From Pantoea brenneri (lineage in GTDB: Bacteria > Pseudomonadota > Gammaproteobacteria > Enterobacterales > Enterobacteriaceae): a DNA stretch of 51,831 nucleotides. Shown here piece by piece: positions 37,872-46,536 of the stretch. Numbering within the stretch: the stretch's first letter is position 1; each line of letters starts with the position of its first letter. The notes beneath the pieces are model-generated. The model was given only the letters and a program-made list of their open reading frames with translations. It was not told where the DNA came from and did not search any database. Location: contig MIEI01000030.1 in the NCBI GenBank assembly GCA_002095305.1, positions 1 through 51,831 of the forward strand, given 5' to 3'. Both the position numbers and the translations under genes were made by a program.

Positions 37872-37899
37872 TAAAAAAATGCCAGCGCAGCGGCTGGCA
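37872..37899 (-). terminator. Terminator of alpha/beta hydrolase gene
   Basis: A 7-bp stem (tgccagc/gctggca, 6-base loop) is followed, read leftward, by a run of seven U residues. It lies 51 bp past the hydrolase stop. The rest of 37666-37949 shows no gene. Confidence 0.85.
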
Positions 37900-37949
37900 G
37901 TGAATATGACATCATTAACGGTGGCTCGCCCCGGCTGTGGGGTTGCGGA

Positions 37950-38879
37950 TTAATCAGGCTGTTTTTCTTCGGCAGAGGTCAGGAAAGCCTGCAGTTCCGC
38001 CAGCAATGCTGATGGCACCTCTTCCTGCGGCGAATGGCCGCACGGTAACGCCCGCCCCCGAATATGTGAGGCTTTGTCAGCCCAGGTTTGCGGCACATCA
38101 TACAGCTGGCCGACCGTGCCCTGCTCTCCCCACAGTAACAGCAGCGGGCAGCGGATTCGCTCTCCTGCGCTGGCAGCATCATCCTCTAAATCTATCGTCG
38201 CACTGGCGCGATAATCCTCACACACCGCGTGCACCATCGCCGGATGCTGATAGCAGCGCAGGTAATCTTTCAGAATCGCTTCAGGCGTAGCATCAGCGAC
38301 TTTAAGTTGCGCCCGGATATGCTGACGCAGGAAGAATTCGGTATTTGATCCGATCAGCGTTTCCGGTAATGGCTCAGGCTGAATCAGAAAAAACCACCAG
38401 AAATAGCGGGTGGCGAATTCCCTGTCTGTCTGCTGGTACATGGTGGCTGTCGGTGCAATATCGATAAAGGTACAGGCGCTGACGCGATCCGGATAATCGA
38501 GCGCCAGCCGATGGCCTACCCTGGCTCCCCGATCGTGTCCGACAAAAGCAAAGCGCGGGTGGCCAAGCGCAGTCATCAGCAGCGCAATATCCTGCGCCAT
38601 CGCCCGTTTTGAATAGGGCCGGTGCTGCGCATCGCTGGCCGGTTTATCACTGTCGCCATAGCCGCGCAGATCGGGCAGCACCACGGTGTAATGCTGCGCC
38701 AGCACTGGTGCCACCTTATGCCAGCAGAGGTGATTCTGCGGATGACCATGCAGCATCACCAGCGCCGGCCCGCTGCCGCCAGTGGCGACGCGCAGCGTGA
38801 TGCCGTTATCCAGCGTGACATCCTGCAACTGGAAACCCTGAATAAACGGGGACGGACCCCGATTGCTGATTGAACCCAC
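37950..38879 (-). CDS. Alpha/beta hydrolase, haloacetate dehalogenase-like
   Basis: This 309-residue alpha/beta hydrolase is close to the fluoroacetate dehalogenase/epoxide hydrolase group. It has the oxyanion motif HGHPQN, the nucleophile Asp116 followed by Arg117 in GHDRGA, and a C-terminal His in CGHSPQEE. In fluoroacetate dehalogenase a HW pair in YHWSFLAQP holds the halide. Here the matching stretch is FWWFFLIQP, so the His is replaced by Trp. Dehalogenation of fluoroacetate is therefore doubtful, and an epoxide or ester hydrolase is equally possible. It is transcribed alone on the minus strand. Confidence 0.85.
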   Translation of the reverse strand: MGSISNRGPSPFIQGFQLQDVTLDNGITLRVATGGSGPALVMLHGHPQNHLCWHKVAPVLAQHYTVVLPDLRGYGDSDKPASDAQHRPYSKRAMAQDIALLMTALGHPRFAFVGHDRGARVGHRLALDYPDRVSACTFIDIAPTATMYQQTDREFATRYFWWFFLIQPEPLPETLIGSNTEFFLRQHIRAQLKVADATPEAILKDYLRCYQHPAMVHAVCEDYRASATIDLEDDAASAGERIRCPLLLLWGEQGTVGQLYDVPQTWADKASHIRGRALPCGHSPQEEVPSALLAELQAFLTSAEEKQPD

Positions 38880-38942
38880 CCTGACCTCGTCGTTTCAAAA
38901 AAGTCTGTTCAGTCAGTGTAGACCGGGATTAAACCCGTCTGC

Positions 38943-39515
38943 TCAGGGGGTGATCTGCTGGCCACTGACCAACGCACCGTCAGTGGCGTAGATCAGCAGC
39001 GCCCGCTGATTGTTCTCCCGGTGTAACTGATACCAGTCCAGCGCACTGACCCGCATCACCACTACGCCGAAATGCTGCCTGCCGGCATCGTCATCCGCTG
39101 GGGGCACTGCAGCCTGCTCATCACTGTCAGACACCTCGCCCGGCGGGCCGCCGGTGTAGGTGCTGCGGGTCCGCGCCGGTAACCGGGACCACGCAGCATC
39201 CGCAATATCGCTCTCCCCGGCATACAGTCCGACCTCTCCCTGCAGGCGCAACTGCAGCCGGGTCTGCAGGGCATATCCCAGCACCGTCACCTGCGGATTC
39301 GCGCTCATCTCCTGCCACTTCGGACTGCGGAGATCGGTATGAAAGGTCAGGGTGCGCAGGCGGCTATCAACCTGACGTAAAACCACGGTACGCGCCTGTG
39401 GCCGACTGGCGGCATCAACCGTACACAGCGTCAGGTAGCGGAATTCCGCCTGCGGATCAGCGGCAGCATCGCTCAGTGTGGTCCAGGCAGAGGCGTCAAT
39501 CTGTTTCAGATCCAT
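38943..39515 (-). CDS. Pyridoxamine 5'-phosphate oxidase-like FMN-binding protein
   Basis: This 190-residue protein has the split-barrel fold of the PNPOx-like family. The flavin-binding segment includes RPQARTVVLR near residues 38-47, HTDLRSPKWQEM and a C-terminal YQLHRENNQRALLIY. It is too short, and too different at the C-terminus, to be PdxH itself. It probably binds FMN and reduces or oxidises an unknown small substrate. It stands between gcd and the hydrolase gene, both on the same strand, with gaps suggesting separate transcription. Confidence 0.8.
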   Translation of the reverse strand: MDLKQIDASAWTTLSDAAADPQAEFRYLTLCTVDAASRPQARTVVLRQVDSRLRTLTFHTDLRSPKWQEMSANPQVTVLGYALQTRLQLRLQGEVGLYAGESDIADAAWSRLPARTRSTYTGGPPGEVSDSDEQAAVPPADDDAGRQHFGVVVMRVSALDWYQLHRENNQRALLIYATDGALVSGQQITP

Positions 39516-39600
39516 CCGTTTTGCTCTCTCAGTGGCAAGGGGGGCGGCTCAAGCGTAGCAGTGAAGCCACGGCTTCACCTGTCAGCGCGCTAATGTCAGC

Positions 39601-39635
39601 AAAAAAAAGCCCCCGCAGGCGAGACCGACGGGGGC
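39601..39635 (-). terminator. Terminator of gcd
   Basis: A 7-bp GC-rich stem (gcccccg/cgggggc) is followed, read leftward, by a run of at least eight U residues. It lies 24 bp past the gcd stop codon. Confidence 0.9.
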
Positions 39636-39658
39636 GTGATTTTACAGATTAACGCAGG

Positions 39659-42019
39659 TTACGGCAGCGCATAAGCGATAAGCGTATCGCCCATTTTAGT
39701 GCCGAACGAGCCGTGTCCACCGGCCATGATCACCACATATTGCTTACCGTTGACTGCATAGGTCATCGGCGTCGCCTGACCACCCGCCGGCAGTCGGGCC
39801 TGCCACAGCAGTTTGCCGTCACGCACACTGTAGGCGCGCAGGTAGTTATCTAGCGTTCCGGCAACAAAGAAGACATTGCCAGCGGTGGTCACCGGGCCGC
39901 CTAACATCGGCACGCCCATTTTGAACGGCAGCGGAACCGGCGCACTGTCGCGTACCGTACCGATGCGTTTCTTCCAGACAATCTGATGATTCTGCAGATT
40001 GATCGCCGAGACAAAGCCCCATGACGGCTGCAGGCACGGCAGACCTAAAGGTGACAGGAACGGATTCAGTTCAACGCCATAAGGTACGCCATACATATGC
40101 TGCACGCCGGATTCCGAACCGGAACCGGCAGCACCCGCCGCACCAGGCTCAATCGGGTTGCCCGGTCCGCGTGGGACCAGCCGTGAGATAAACGGCATCG
40201 CCATCGGGTTCGCAATCGCAATCTGACGGTCGGTATCAACCGCAATACCGCCCCATTCGAACATGCCGAAATCACCCGGGAACACCAGCGTGCCCTGCTC
40301 TGAAGGTGGCGTAAACGGGCCTTCATATCGCAGGCGATGGAACATCACGCGGCACGCCAGCTGGTCGAACATCGTCGCGCCCCACATATCCTTGCCCTGC
40401 AGATTCTGCTTCGGCCGGAAGGTGAGTTGCGAGAAAGGCTGAGTCGGGTTGAGATGATCGCCTTTCGCCGGTCCCTGCGGTACCGGGGTTTCCGGTGCAG
40501 GTACCACCGGCTGGCCGGTTTCACGGTTCAGCACAAAAATGTTGCCGGTTTTAGCCGGTACATACACCACCGGTACGCGCTTGCCGCTGCTGTCCGTGAT
40601 GTCCGCCAGGGTTGGCTGCGACGGCAGATCCATGTCCCACAGGTCATGATGTACTGTCTGATAGAACCAGGCCAGCTTACCGGTAGAGGCGTGCAGCGCC
40701 AGCAGGCCGCTGGCATAACGCTCCTGTTCCGGCGTGCGATGACCACCCCAGATATCCGGCGTCGAGACGCCCATTGGCAGATAGATGATGTCACGCTGAG
40801 CATCATACGCCGCCGGTGCCCAGGAGTTAGGTGAGTTGGCGCTGAAGGTCTCCCCTTCTGCAGGCAGCGCATTCGGATCTTTCGCGCCAGGATCAAACGC
40901 CCACACCAGCTTACCGCTGTCGATATCAAAACCGCGGATCACGCCAGACGGTTCACGGGTTGACAGGTTATCGGTGACCGAGCCCGCCACGATGATCACT
41001 TTGTCGGTGACAATCGGTGGTGACGTCGGCTCATAACCGCCCGGATAGGCATTTGGCTGCTGATGTTGCAGATTCAGCTCACCGTGGCTGGCGAAGTTCT
41101 CGCAACGCTCACCAGAGGTGGCATCCAGCGCAATCAGACGACCGTCGTCCACCGGCAGGAAGATACGACGCGCGCAGTGGGCAGGCTGTGAAGCGCTACT
41201 CTGCTGCGCCGCCGGCATTTCGTGATAGGACACGCCACGACAGGTGATGTGCTGGAATGACGGATCGGATTTGAGCTTCGGATCAAAGCGCCATTTCTCT
41301 TTGCCGCTCACCGCGTCCAGCGCCAGCAGAATCTGGTGTGGCGTGCAGAGATAGAGCATGTTGCCCGCCTTGAGCGGCGTCACTTCATTGGTAATCTCAC
41401 CCGGATCGTTCGCGGTTTTGACATCGCCGGTGTGATATTGCCAGGCCACCTGCAGGTTCTGCACGTTGTGCTCATTGATCTGCTTCAGCGGCGAGTAACG
41501 CACGCCTTCCTGCGTCCGGCCGTAGGCGGTCCAGTCTTCCGCCGGTACCGATGAAGCGGCTGGCGCAACATCGGTCAGCGGCAGTTCGCCGTTTATCTCC
41601 TGCGGATCGTGCAGTGATGAGCCCACCAGCAGCGCTCCGTTAGCCAGTAAGGCGATAACCATCGCCGCCAGCGGTTTTTTACCGGCCGGGCCAAACTGAC
41701 GATAGCTGAAAGGCAAAATCAGCCAGATCCCCAGCAGTACCCAGACGTCGAGTCGCGGCACCAGCGTCCAGTAGTCGCTGCCTGCTTCCTGCCACGCCCA
41801 CAGCGCACTGGCGATCAGAATCGCGGCGTAGAGATAGAGCGCACTGCGTTTTCTGCGCCACAGCAGCACGCTAAAGCCCGCCATGGCCAGGCCGCTGATC
41901 AGGTAATACGCGCTACCGCCCAGCGATAGCAACCAGACGCCGCCGATCAGCAGCCAGGCAGAGCAGGCGACAGAGAACAGCAGCGTTAACAAATTGAGTG
42001 TTCGGGATACCCGTGACAT
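39659..42019 (-). CDS. gcd: PQQ-dependent membrane glucose dehydrogenase
   Basis: This 786-residue quinoprotein oxidises glucose to gluconolactone in the periplasm and passes electrons to ubiquinone. Five membrane helices (about 1-135) precede an eight-bladed PQQ propeller with motifs NDPGEITNEVTP, TCRGVSYHE, HHDLWDMD and AKTGNIFVL. It follows E. coli Gcd (796 residues) almost throughout. The ATG at 42019 is chosen because AAGG lies nine bases upstream and MSRVSRTLN aligns with the start of relatives. An ATG 24 codons earlier lacks such support. No PQQ synthesis genes are in the window. Gluconic acid production helps plant-associated relatives dissolve phosphate. A CRP site upstream fits the cAMP-CRP repression known in E. 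coli. Confidence 0.97.
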   Translation of the reverse strand: MSRVSRTLNLLTLLFSVACSAWLLIGGVWLLSLGGSAYYLISGLAMAGFSVLLWRRKRSALYLYAAILIASALWAWQEAGSDYWTLVPRLDVWVLLGIWLILPFSYRQFGPAGKKPLAAMVIALLANGALLVGSSLHDPQEINGELPLTDVAPAASSVPAEDWTAYGRTQEGVRYSPLKQINEHNVQNLQVAWQYHTGDVKTANDPGEITNEVTPLKAGNMLYLCTPHQILLALDAVSGKEKWRFDPKLKSDPSFQHITCRGVSYHEMPAAQQSSASQPAHCARRIFLPVDDGRLIALDATSGERCENFASHGELNLQHQQPNAYPGGYEPTSPPIVTDKVIIVAGSVTDNLSTREPSGVIRGFDIDSGKLVWAFDPGAKDPNALPAEGETFSANSPNSWAPAAYDAQRDIIYLPMGVSTPDIWGGHRTPEQERYASGLLALHASTGKLAWFYQTVHHDLWDMDLPSQPTLADITDSSGKRVPVVYVPAKTGNIFVLNRETGQPVVPAPETPVPQGPAKGDHLNPTQPFSQLTFRPKQNLQGKDMWGATMFDQLACRVMFHRLRYEGPFTPPSEQGTLVFPGDFGMFEWGGIAVDTDRQIAIANPMAMPFISRLVPRGPGNPIEPGAAGAAGSGSESGVQHMYGVPYGVELNPFLSPLGLPCLQPSWGFVSAINLQNHQIVWKKRIGTVRDSAPVPLPFKMGVPMLGGPVTTAGNVFFVAGTLDNYLRAYSVRDGKLLWQARLPAGGQATPMTYAVNGKQYVVIMAGGHGSFGTKMGDTLIAYALP

Positions 42020-42069
42020 GTGTTTAACCTTGATAAAAAGCGGGAAATGTAAAGAAACATCAGTGCAAG

Positions 42070-42085
42070 TGTAAACGCTATCACA
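42070..42085. promoter_or_regulatory. CRP site in gcd promoter region
   Basis: TGTAA-ACGCTA-TCACA matches the CRP consensus at 9 of 10 positions and lies 51 bp upstream of the gcd start. The E. coli gcd gene is negatively regulated by cAMP-CRP, so repression here is plausible. The rest of the 42020-42362 gap is AT-rich with no gene recognised. Confidence 0.65.
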
Positions 42086-42362
42086 TGCCATTTACATTGC
42101 CTTTTCGTGGCAGAGTGTAAACAAATCTCTAATAATTGTTATATATCAGCTAATTATATTTGAAATGTATTAACTAAAAAATTTCAACCGATGCGAACCA
42201 CACAACTCATCGTAAGAATCCCGGCATAAATGGAAGCGATACCACAACCGCCGTCTTCAGCGGTGCGCGGCTGGCTGGCGAGTTTGACTCCCGCTTCTCC
42301 GGCGGCTGTGTTAGCTTGCTGGCATCAACTTTCGCCCTGAAGCTCGGCCTGCAAGGAGTAGC

Positions 42363-42911
42363 ATGATGCAACCTGATGTGATCATTTCTGCGCGGCTGCG
42401 TTACCGGCCGTTGAGTCAGCAGGACTGGCCGTTTTATCTGGCGGTCAGTCAGGATCAATCGGTGATGAAATATATCTCTGATCCACGCTCTGCCGACGAA
42501 ATCAGAACCCACTCGTTTGACGTTCGCTTGCCCGCCTGGCATAAAGGATGTGATCACTGGCTTTGCCTGGTGATGGAAGAAAAAACCTCAGGATTGCCGA
42601 CAGGATTCAGCGGATTTATCGATCGGGGTAACGGCATTGCCGAGTTTGGTTTTATTCTCGCCGCTGACTTTCACGGCAAAGGTTACGGTCGCGAGTCACT
42701 GAATGCGGTGATCGGGTTTTGTTTTGACCAACTGGCGTACCGCAAGCTGGTGGCGACCGTTACCGCTGGGAATATCGCCTCACGGAAAGCGTTAATCTCC
42801 GCCGGCTTCGCGCAGGAAGGCACCTTAAGGCAGAACTTTTTTCTGAACGGTAAATGGCAGGATGACTGGCTGTTCGGTCTGCTGAAAGAGGAGTACCAGA
42901 GCCGGCGCTAA
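42363..42911 (+). CDS. GNAT acetyltransferase (RimJ/RimL-like)
   Basis: This 182-residue GNAT protein has the family layout RLRYRPLSQQDWP, GNGIAEFGFIL and the acetyl-CoA loop FHGKGYGRESL. The stretch GNIASRKALISAGF follows, as in RimJ/RimL and related N-acetyltransferases. It may modify a protein N-terminus or a small amine, and the substrate is unknown. AAGGAG lies four bases before the first of two ATG codons. It is transcribed alone. Confidence 0.88.
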   Translation: MMQPDVIISARLRYRPLSQQDWPFYLAVSQDQSVMKYISDPRSADEIRTHSFDVRLPAWHKGCDHWLCLVMEEKTSGLPTGFSGFIDRGNGIAEFGFILAADFHGKGYGRESLNAVIGFCFDQLAYRKLVATVTAGNIASRKALISAGFAQEGTLRQNFFLNGKWQDDWLFGLLKEEYQSRR

Positions 42912-42971
42912 GCCGTTACGTTCATTCAGCCCCGATGCTGAACCTGAGACGGGCAACAAGGTGGAAAGGGT

Positions 42972-43895
42972 ATGCTGGATTATATGGTGTCGCGCTACCA
43001 GAGCCTGCCGGTTTCACCGCACCGGCTCAGGGGCTGGCTGATTAAGTGGCTGAAGCAGCAGCAGGCATGGTGTCGTGATGCCCGTTTCTCTGCCGCCTTT
43101 CCCTGGCGTGAAACCGGGTTGCCACAGCGTTATTTTCTGCAACGTGAACTCCACATTGACGGTCAGCGTTATCTCACCGGTCCCCGCTATCTCGGCGGCG
43201 ATCTGGCCCAGCCGTTTATCGATGTCGTCGCGCTGGATGGACCGATTAACCAGCAGGTTGCCTGCGCCATTATGCAGGCGTGGCAGGCGCTGAACCCGCA
43301 AACGCTGCGCGTGCTGCTGCCCGCCGACCATCCTGCGATCGGCTTCACCGATCAACTGATCTTTCTTGGCCGCCCGGACTCGCTTTCCGCCCCGACCGGG
43401 CAGGATGTTTCGCTGGTGACCGCCACCAGAGAGGATTATCCGGTCTGTCTGACCACTATCAATCGCGCCTATCGTGCCAGCTGGCGTGCCCTGCCGCAGC
43501 TCAGACATCTGCTGCTGGCAACCGATAAACGGGAACTGCGTGAGGATATCGCCCAGGGCAACGTCTCGCTAATTGTCAGTCAGGGTCAGCTGGCCGGCTT
43601 GATCATTTGCGCGATGCGCCGCGTGGGGTTCATTGAGGCGATTCAGATTCTGGATGAGGTGATTTTGCCCGAATACCGCGGCCGCGGACTGGCAGCGCGA
43701 GCCCAGCAGATGCTGTTGCAGCAGCTCGATCAGCGTTACGGCGACAGCGTGCTGCTGACCGGCACTATCCTTCCCGGCAATACGCCTTCGCTGAAAAGTG
43801 CAGAAAATGCCCAGCGGCGTTGCGTACTGAAGTATCAGTTTTTCACACCGGCCGACTTAAGTGCAGGTCAGCGGGTGATGGCCGCTGACGGTTAA
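42972..43895 (+). CDS. GNAT acetyltransferase with unknown N-terminal domain
   Basis: This 307-residue protein has a C-terminal GNAT domain (about 145-295), with LDEVILPEYRGRGLAARAQQML as the acetyl-CoA motif and a TILPGNTPSLKSAENAQR end. The N-terminal half (about 1-140) is not recognised; it contains RYFLQRELHIDGQRYLTGPRYLGG. The fold of the first half may be a second, decayed GNAT domain, but this is a guess. It follows the other GNAT gene by 60 bp and could share its transcript. Confidence 0.8.
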   Translation: MLDYMVSRYQSLPVSPHRLRGWLIKWLKQQQAWCRDARFSAAFPWRETGLPQRYFLQRELHIDGQRYLTGPRYLGGDLAQPFIDVVALDGPINQQVACAIMQAWQALNPQTLRVLLPADHPAIGFTDQLIFLGRPDSLSAPTGQDVSLVTATREDYPVCLTTINRAYRASWRALPQLRHLLLATDKRELREDIAQGNVSLIVSQGQLAGLIICAMRRVGFIEAIQILDEVILPEYRGRGLAARAQQMLLQQLDQRYGDSVLLTGTILPGNTPSLKSAENAQRRCVLKYQFFTPADLSAGQRVMAADG

Positions 43896-43905
43896 ATGCA
43901 CAGCC

Positions 43906-44151
43906 TTACCATAGCGCCAGCTCAATTAATTTATCCTGCACGCTATAAACCCGCTGTTTCAGATTCAGACTCTCTTCTGCACTGATACGTTTTGCATCAA
44001 ACGCGCGGTTAATCTTTTCCAGCGCCATTTTGGTTTTGCTTTTCAGACCGATGTGCCAGTTTGCCTGCGGGTAACCTGCCACCTGAGTTTCTAAACTCAG
44101 CACCAACTCAACCACACTTTTACCACCGGTAGAAGTTTCAGATGCAGACAT
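43906..44151 (-). CDS. Unrecognised 81-residue protein
   Basis: This 81-residue protein is not recognised. It is hydrophilic and mostly helical, with basic residues in the middle (KSKTKMALEKINRAFDAKR), no signal peptide, no cysteine and no membrane segment. AGAGGT lies five bases before its ATG, a good ribosome site. It is convergent with the GNAT gene, and the stops lie 10 bp apart. Confidence 0.65.
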   Translation of the reverse strand: MSASETSTGGKSVVELVLSLETQVAGYPQANWHIGLKSKTKMALEKINRAFDAKRISAEESLNLKQRVYSVQDKLIELALW

Positions 44152-44382
44152 ATCTACCTCTATTTGCTGCTAAAACAGATGCCTCTTTGCTGCAGGCATT
44201 ATACATAATCCCGCCGTCCGCAACGGGGTTTTCCTGCGCCCCGCACCGCGCTGTCCGATACATAACCTGCGGCCAGACCTGCCGTACCGCAACGCTACGG
44301 CTTCGCTCGCAAAATTCCGCAGGCTGTTCTTAACTCATTTTCAGTGATTTCCGTTCGACTGAGCCTGCTATCGGAGGACCTT

Positions 44383-44916
44383 TTGGCCAAAAAACCTCAA
44401 ACAACCGCCAGCGATAATACGCTTACGCTCCGGCGCTGGATAACCGTCGGTCGTCCGGCGACCGAGCTTTTTTCCCTGTGGCTGGAGCCGGATACTCTGC
44501 CGCGTATTATGAGCCACTTTGCCACGGTGACGCCGGTCAATAAAAGCGATGCGCACTGGCAGATCGAAGGCCCGCTGGGTAAACACTACGCCTGGGAGAG
44601 CCGGATTGTCGAAGCCCAGCCGGGCGAAATTATTGCCTGGCGATCGCTGGAGGGTGCCGACATCCCTAACGAAGGCGAACTTCTGCTGCGCCCGGCGCCC
44701 GGCGAATGGGGCACTGAACTGGCGCTCACTCTGCGCTTCATCCCGCCGGGCGGCGCGCTGGGGAAAAAGGTGACCAAAGTGTTTGATCTGTTGCCGAAAG
44801 AGGTGGCCAGCAAAGCGCTGCATCGCTTTAAAAGCCTCGCCGAGACCGGAGAGATCGCCACGCTGGATGGTCAGCCTGCTGGCCGCCACGCCGAACGTCA
44901 GGATAAGGAGAAATAA
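44383..44916 (+). CDS. SRPBCC-family (polyketide cyclase-like) protein
   Basis: This 177-residue protein has a START/SRPBCC-type hydrophobic-pocket fold, with RRWITVGRPATELFSLWLEPDTLPRIMSHF near the start and GTELALTLRFIPPGGALG later. It probably binds a lipid or small hydrophobic ligand. TTG at 44383 is taken as start because GGAGG lies five bases upstream; the ATG 13 codons earlier has none. It ends right at the start of the alcohol dehydrogenase gene, so the two form an operon. Confidence 0.82.
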   Translation: MAKKPQTTASDNTLTLRRWITVGRPATELFSLWLEPDTLPRIMSHFATVTPVNKSDAHWQIEGPLGKHYAWESRIVEAQPGEIIAWRSLEGADIPNEGELLLRPAPGEWGTELALTLRFIPPGGALGKKVTKVFDLLPKEVASKALHRFKSLAETGEIATLDGQPAGRHAERQDKEK

Positions 44917-46083
44917 ATGCGCGCACTATGCTGGAATGGCGTTAACGATTTGAGCGTTGAGACCGTGGCCGATCCGGGCCTGATAAATCCTCATGATGCG
45001 ATTGTTCGCGTCAGGCTGACCACCACCTGCGGCTCCGATCTGCACGTAATTGATGGCCTGATCCCGAGTATGCGCGAAGGTGACATCCTCGGTCATGAAT
45101 TCATGGGTGAAGTGGTCGAAGTCGGCAGCGCCGTAAATAATATTCGCCGCGGCGATCGGGTGGTGGTGCCCTCATTCATCTCCTGTGGTTCCTGCTGGTA
45201 TTGCCAGCATCATTTACCTTCCTGTTGTGACAACACCAATCCGCAATGGGAGAAAGGAGAAGCCGTACTCGGTCATCCGACCGGCGGTATTTACGCCTAC
45301 AGCCACGCCTTTGGCGGCTATGCCGGATCGCATGCAGAATATGTGCGCGTGCCGTTTGCCGACAATGATTGCTTCGTGGTGCCCGAGGGCGTGACCGATG
45401 AACAGGCGCTGTTTCTCTCTGATGCTGCCCCGACCGGTTACATGGGTGCCGATTTTTGTAATATCCACCCTGGCGACACGGTGGTGGTATGGGGCTGTGG
45501 CGGTGTCGGTCTGATGGCGCAGCAAAGTGCATGGCTGATGGGCGCTCATCAGGTGATTGGCATCGATCGCTATCCGGAACGGCTGGCAATGGCGCGCGAT
45601 TATGCCGGCAGCCTGACGCTGGATTACACCCAGGTGGATATCAACGAAGCGTTACTGGAATTAACCGGTGGACGTGGCCCGGACAGCTGCATTGATGCGG
45701 TCGGTATGGAAGCCCGGGGCGAAGGACTGAGCCAGGTTTACGATAAAACCAAACAGATGCTGCATCTTGAAACCGATGTTGGCGCGGCACTGCGTCAGGC
45801 ACTCTACGTCTGCCGTAAAGGCGGCAACATTGCCATTCTCGGCGTTTACGGGGTGATGGATAAGTTTCCGTTAGGCCTGATGATCAACAAGAGCCTGACA
45901 ATCCGTACCGCTCAGCAGCATGGACAACGTTATATGCACCGCCTGCTGGAACACGTGGCCCGCAATGAACTGAACCCGGCTTTTATGGCGACGCATCGCT
46001 TCCCGCTGGAACAGGCACCGCGGGGTTACGAGATGTTCAAACACAAAGAAGATGGTTGCGTCCGCGCTATCTTCGTCCCCTGA
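44917..46083 (+). CDS. Zinc-dependent alcohol dehydrogenase (formaldehyde dehydrogenase-like)
   Basis: This 388-residue medium-chain dehydrogenase has the catalytic-zinc ligands in TTTCGSDLH and GHEFMGEV, and a structural-zinc-like segment CGSCWYC with later Cys residues. The NAD-binding GCGGVGLMAQQ motif is present. It resembles the glutathione-independent formaldehyde dehydrogenase/threonine dehydrogenase-like group, which oxidises alcohols or aldehydes. An AGGAG site lies in the end of the SRPBCC gene, and the ATG follows its stop directly. The same pair of genes is common in enterobacteria, but the substrate is not known from sequence. Confidence 0.88.
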   Translation: MRALCWNGVNDLSVETVADPGLINPHDAIVRVRLTTTCGSDLHVIDGLIPSMREGDILGHEFMGEVVEVGSAVNNIRRGDRVVVPSFISCGSCWYCQHHLPSCCDNTNPQWEKGEAVLGHPTGGIYAYSHAFGGYAGSHAEYVRVPFADNDCFVVPEGVTDEQALFLSDAAPTGYMGADFCNIHPGDTVVVWGCGGVGLMAQQSAWLMGAHQVIGIDRYPERLAMARDYAGSLTLDYTQVDINEALLELTGGRGPDSCIDAVGMEARGEGLSQVYDKTKQMLHLETDVGAALRQALYVCRKGGNIAILGVYGVMDKFPLGLMINKSLTIRTAQQHGQRYMHRLLEHVARNELNPAFMATHRFPLEQAPRGYEMFKHKEDGCVRAIFVP

Positions 46084-46536
46084 CTGACTGCGCCGCCACG
46101 ATCGGCGGCGTAGCCATCATCCTCAGCACATCACTGGCAGCCTGATGCTGACCGATCCGGATCGCAACATCAGGCTCCACTGGCGGCCTATTAGCGGGCA
46201 ATGGCTTTACTGCACCCGGCCGTAACAACCTTCTTCACCCTGCCCTGTCGCCCTTCGCTTAGCGCATCCCTGTCTGACAATAACTGGAGCTGCGCTGGCG
46301 GCAACATCATTAATACCGGCTGTTGAGCAACACCGGCTGCGGCGGGATAAACCTGTCAGCGTGGCATAGCAACATGAAGATTGTGTGACGTTAAAAGACG
46401 CAAAACCCATCAGAATTAATCACCTGCGCTAGCGCACTGACACCGTTTGCAATTCATACTTTGAAAACAAAATAATTACCTTCGGCGATTTTTTCATGAC
46501 TAAATTAGCGCCAGTTTTCATTAACGGAGCGGGCAA
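46084..46536. other. 453-bp gap with large hairpins; no gene recognised
   Basis: After the dehydrogenase stop there is a GC-rich hairpin (cgccgcc near 46091 with gcggcg near 46105). A second stem follows with arms agcctgatg (46139-46147) and catcaggct (46168-46176). Its loop contains a further perfect palindrome, CGATCCGGATCG. The rest shows no convincing gene. The last 100 bp are AT-rich and should hold the promoter of the chorismate mutase gene, whose start is preceded by GGAG. Confidence 0.6.

Noticed and set aside
46207..46410. 67-residue minus-strand frame in the gap before the chorismate mutase gene
   Set aside because: It has no ribosome site, no recognisable feature, and an unlikely composition.
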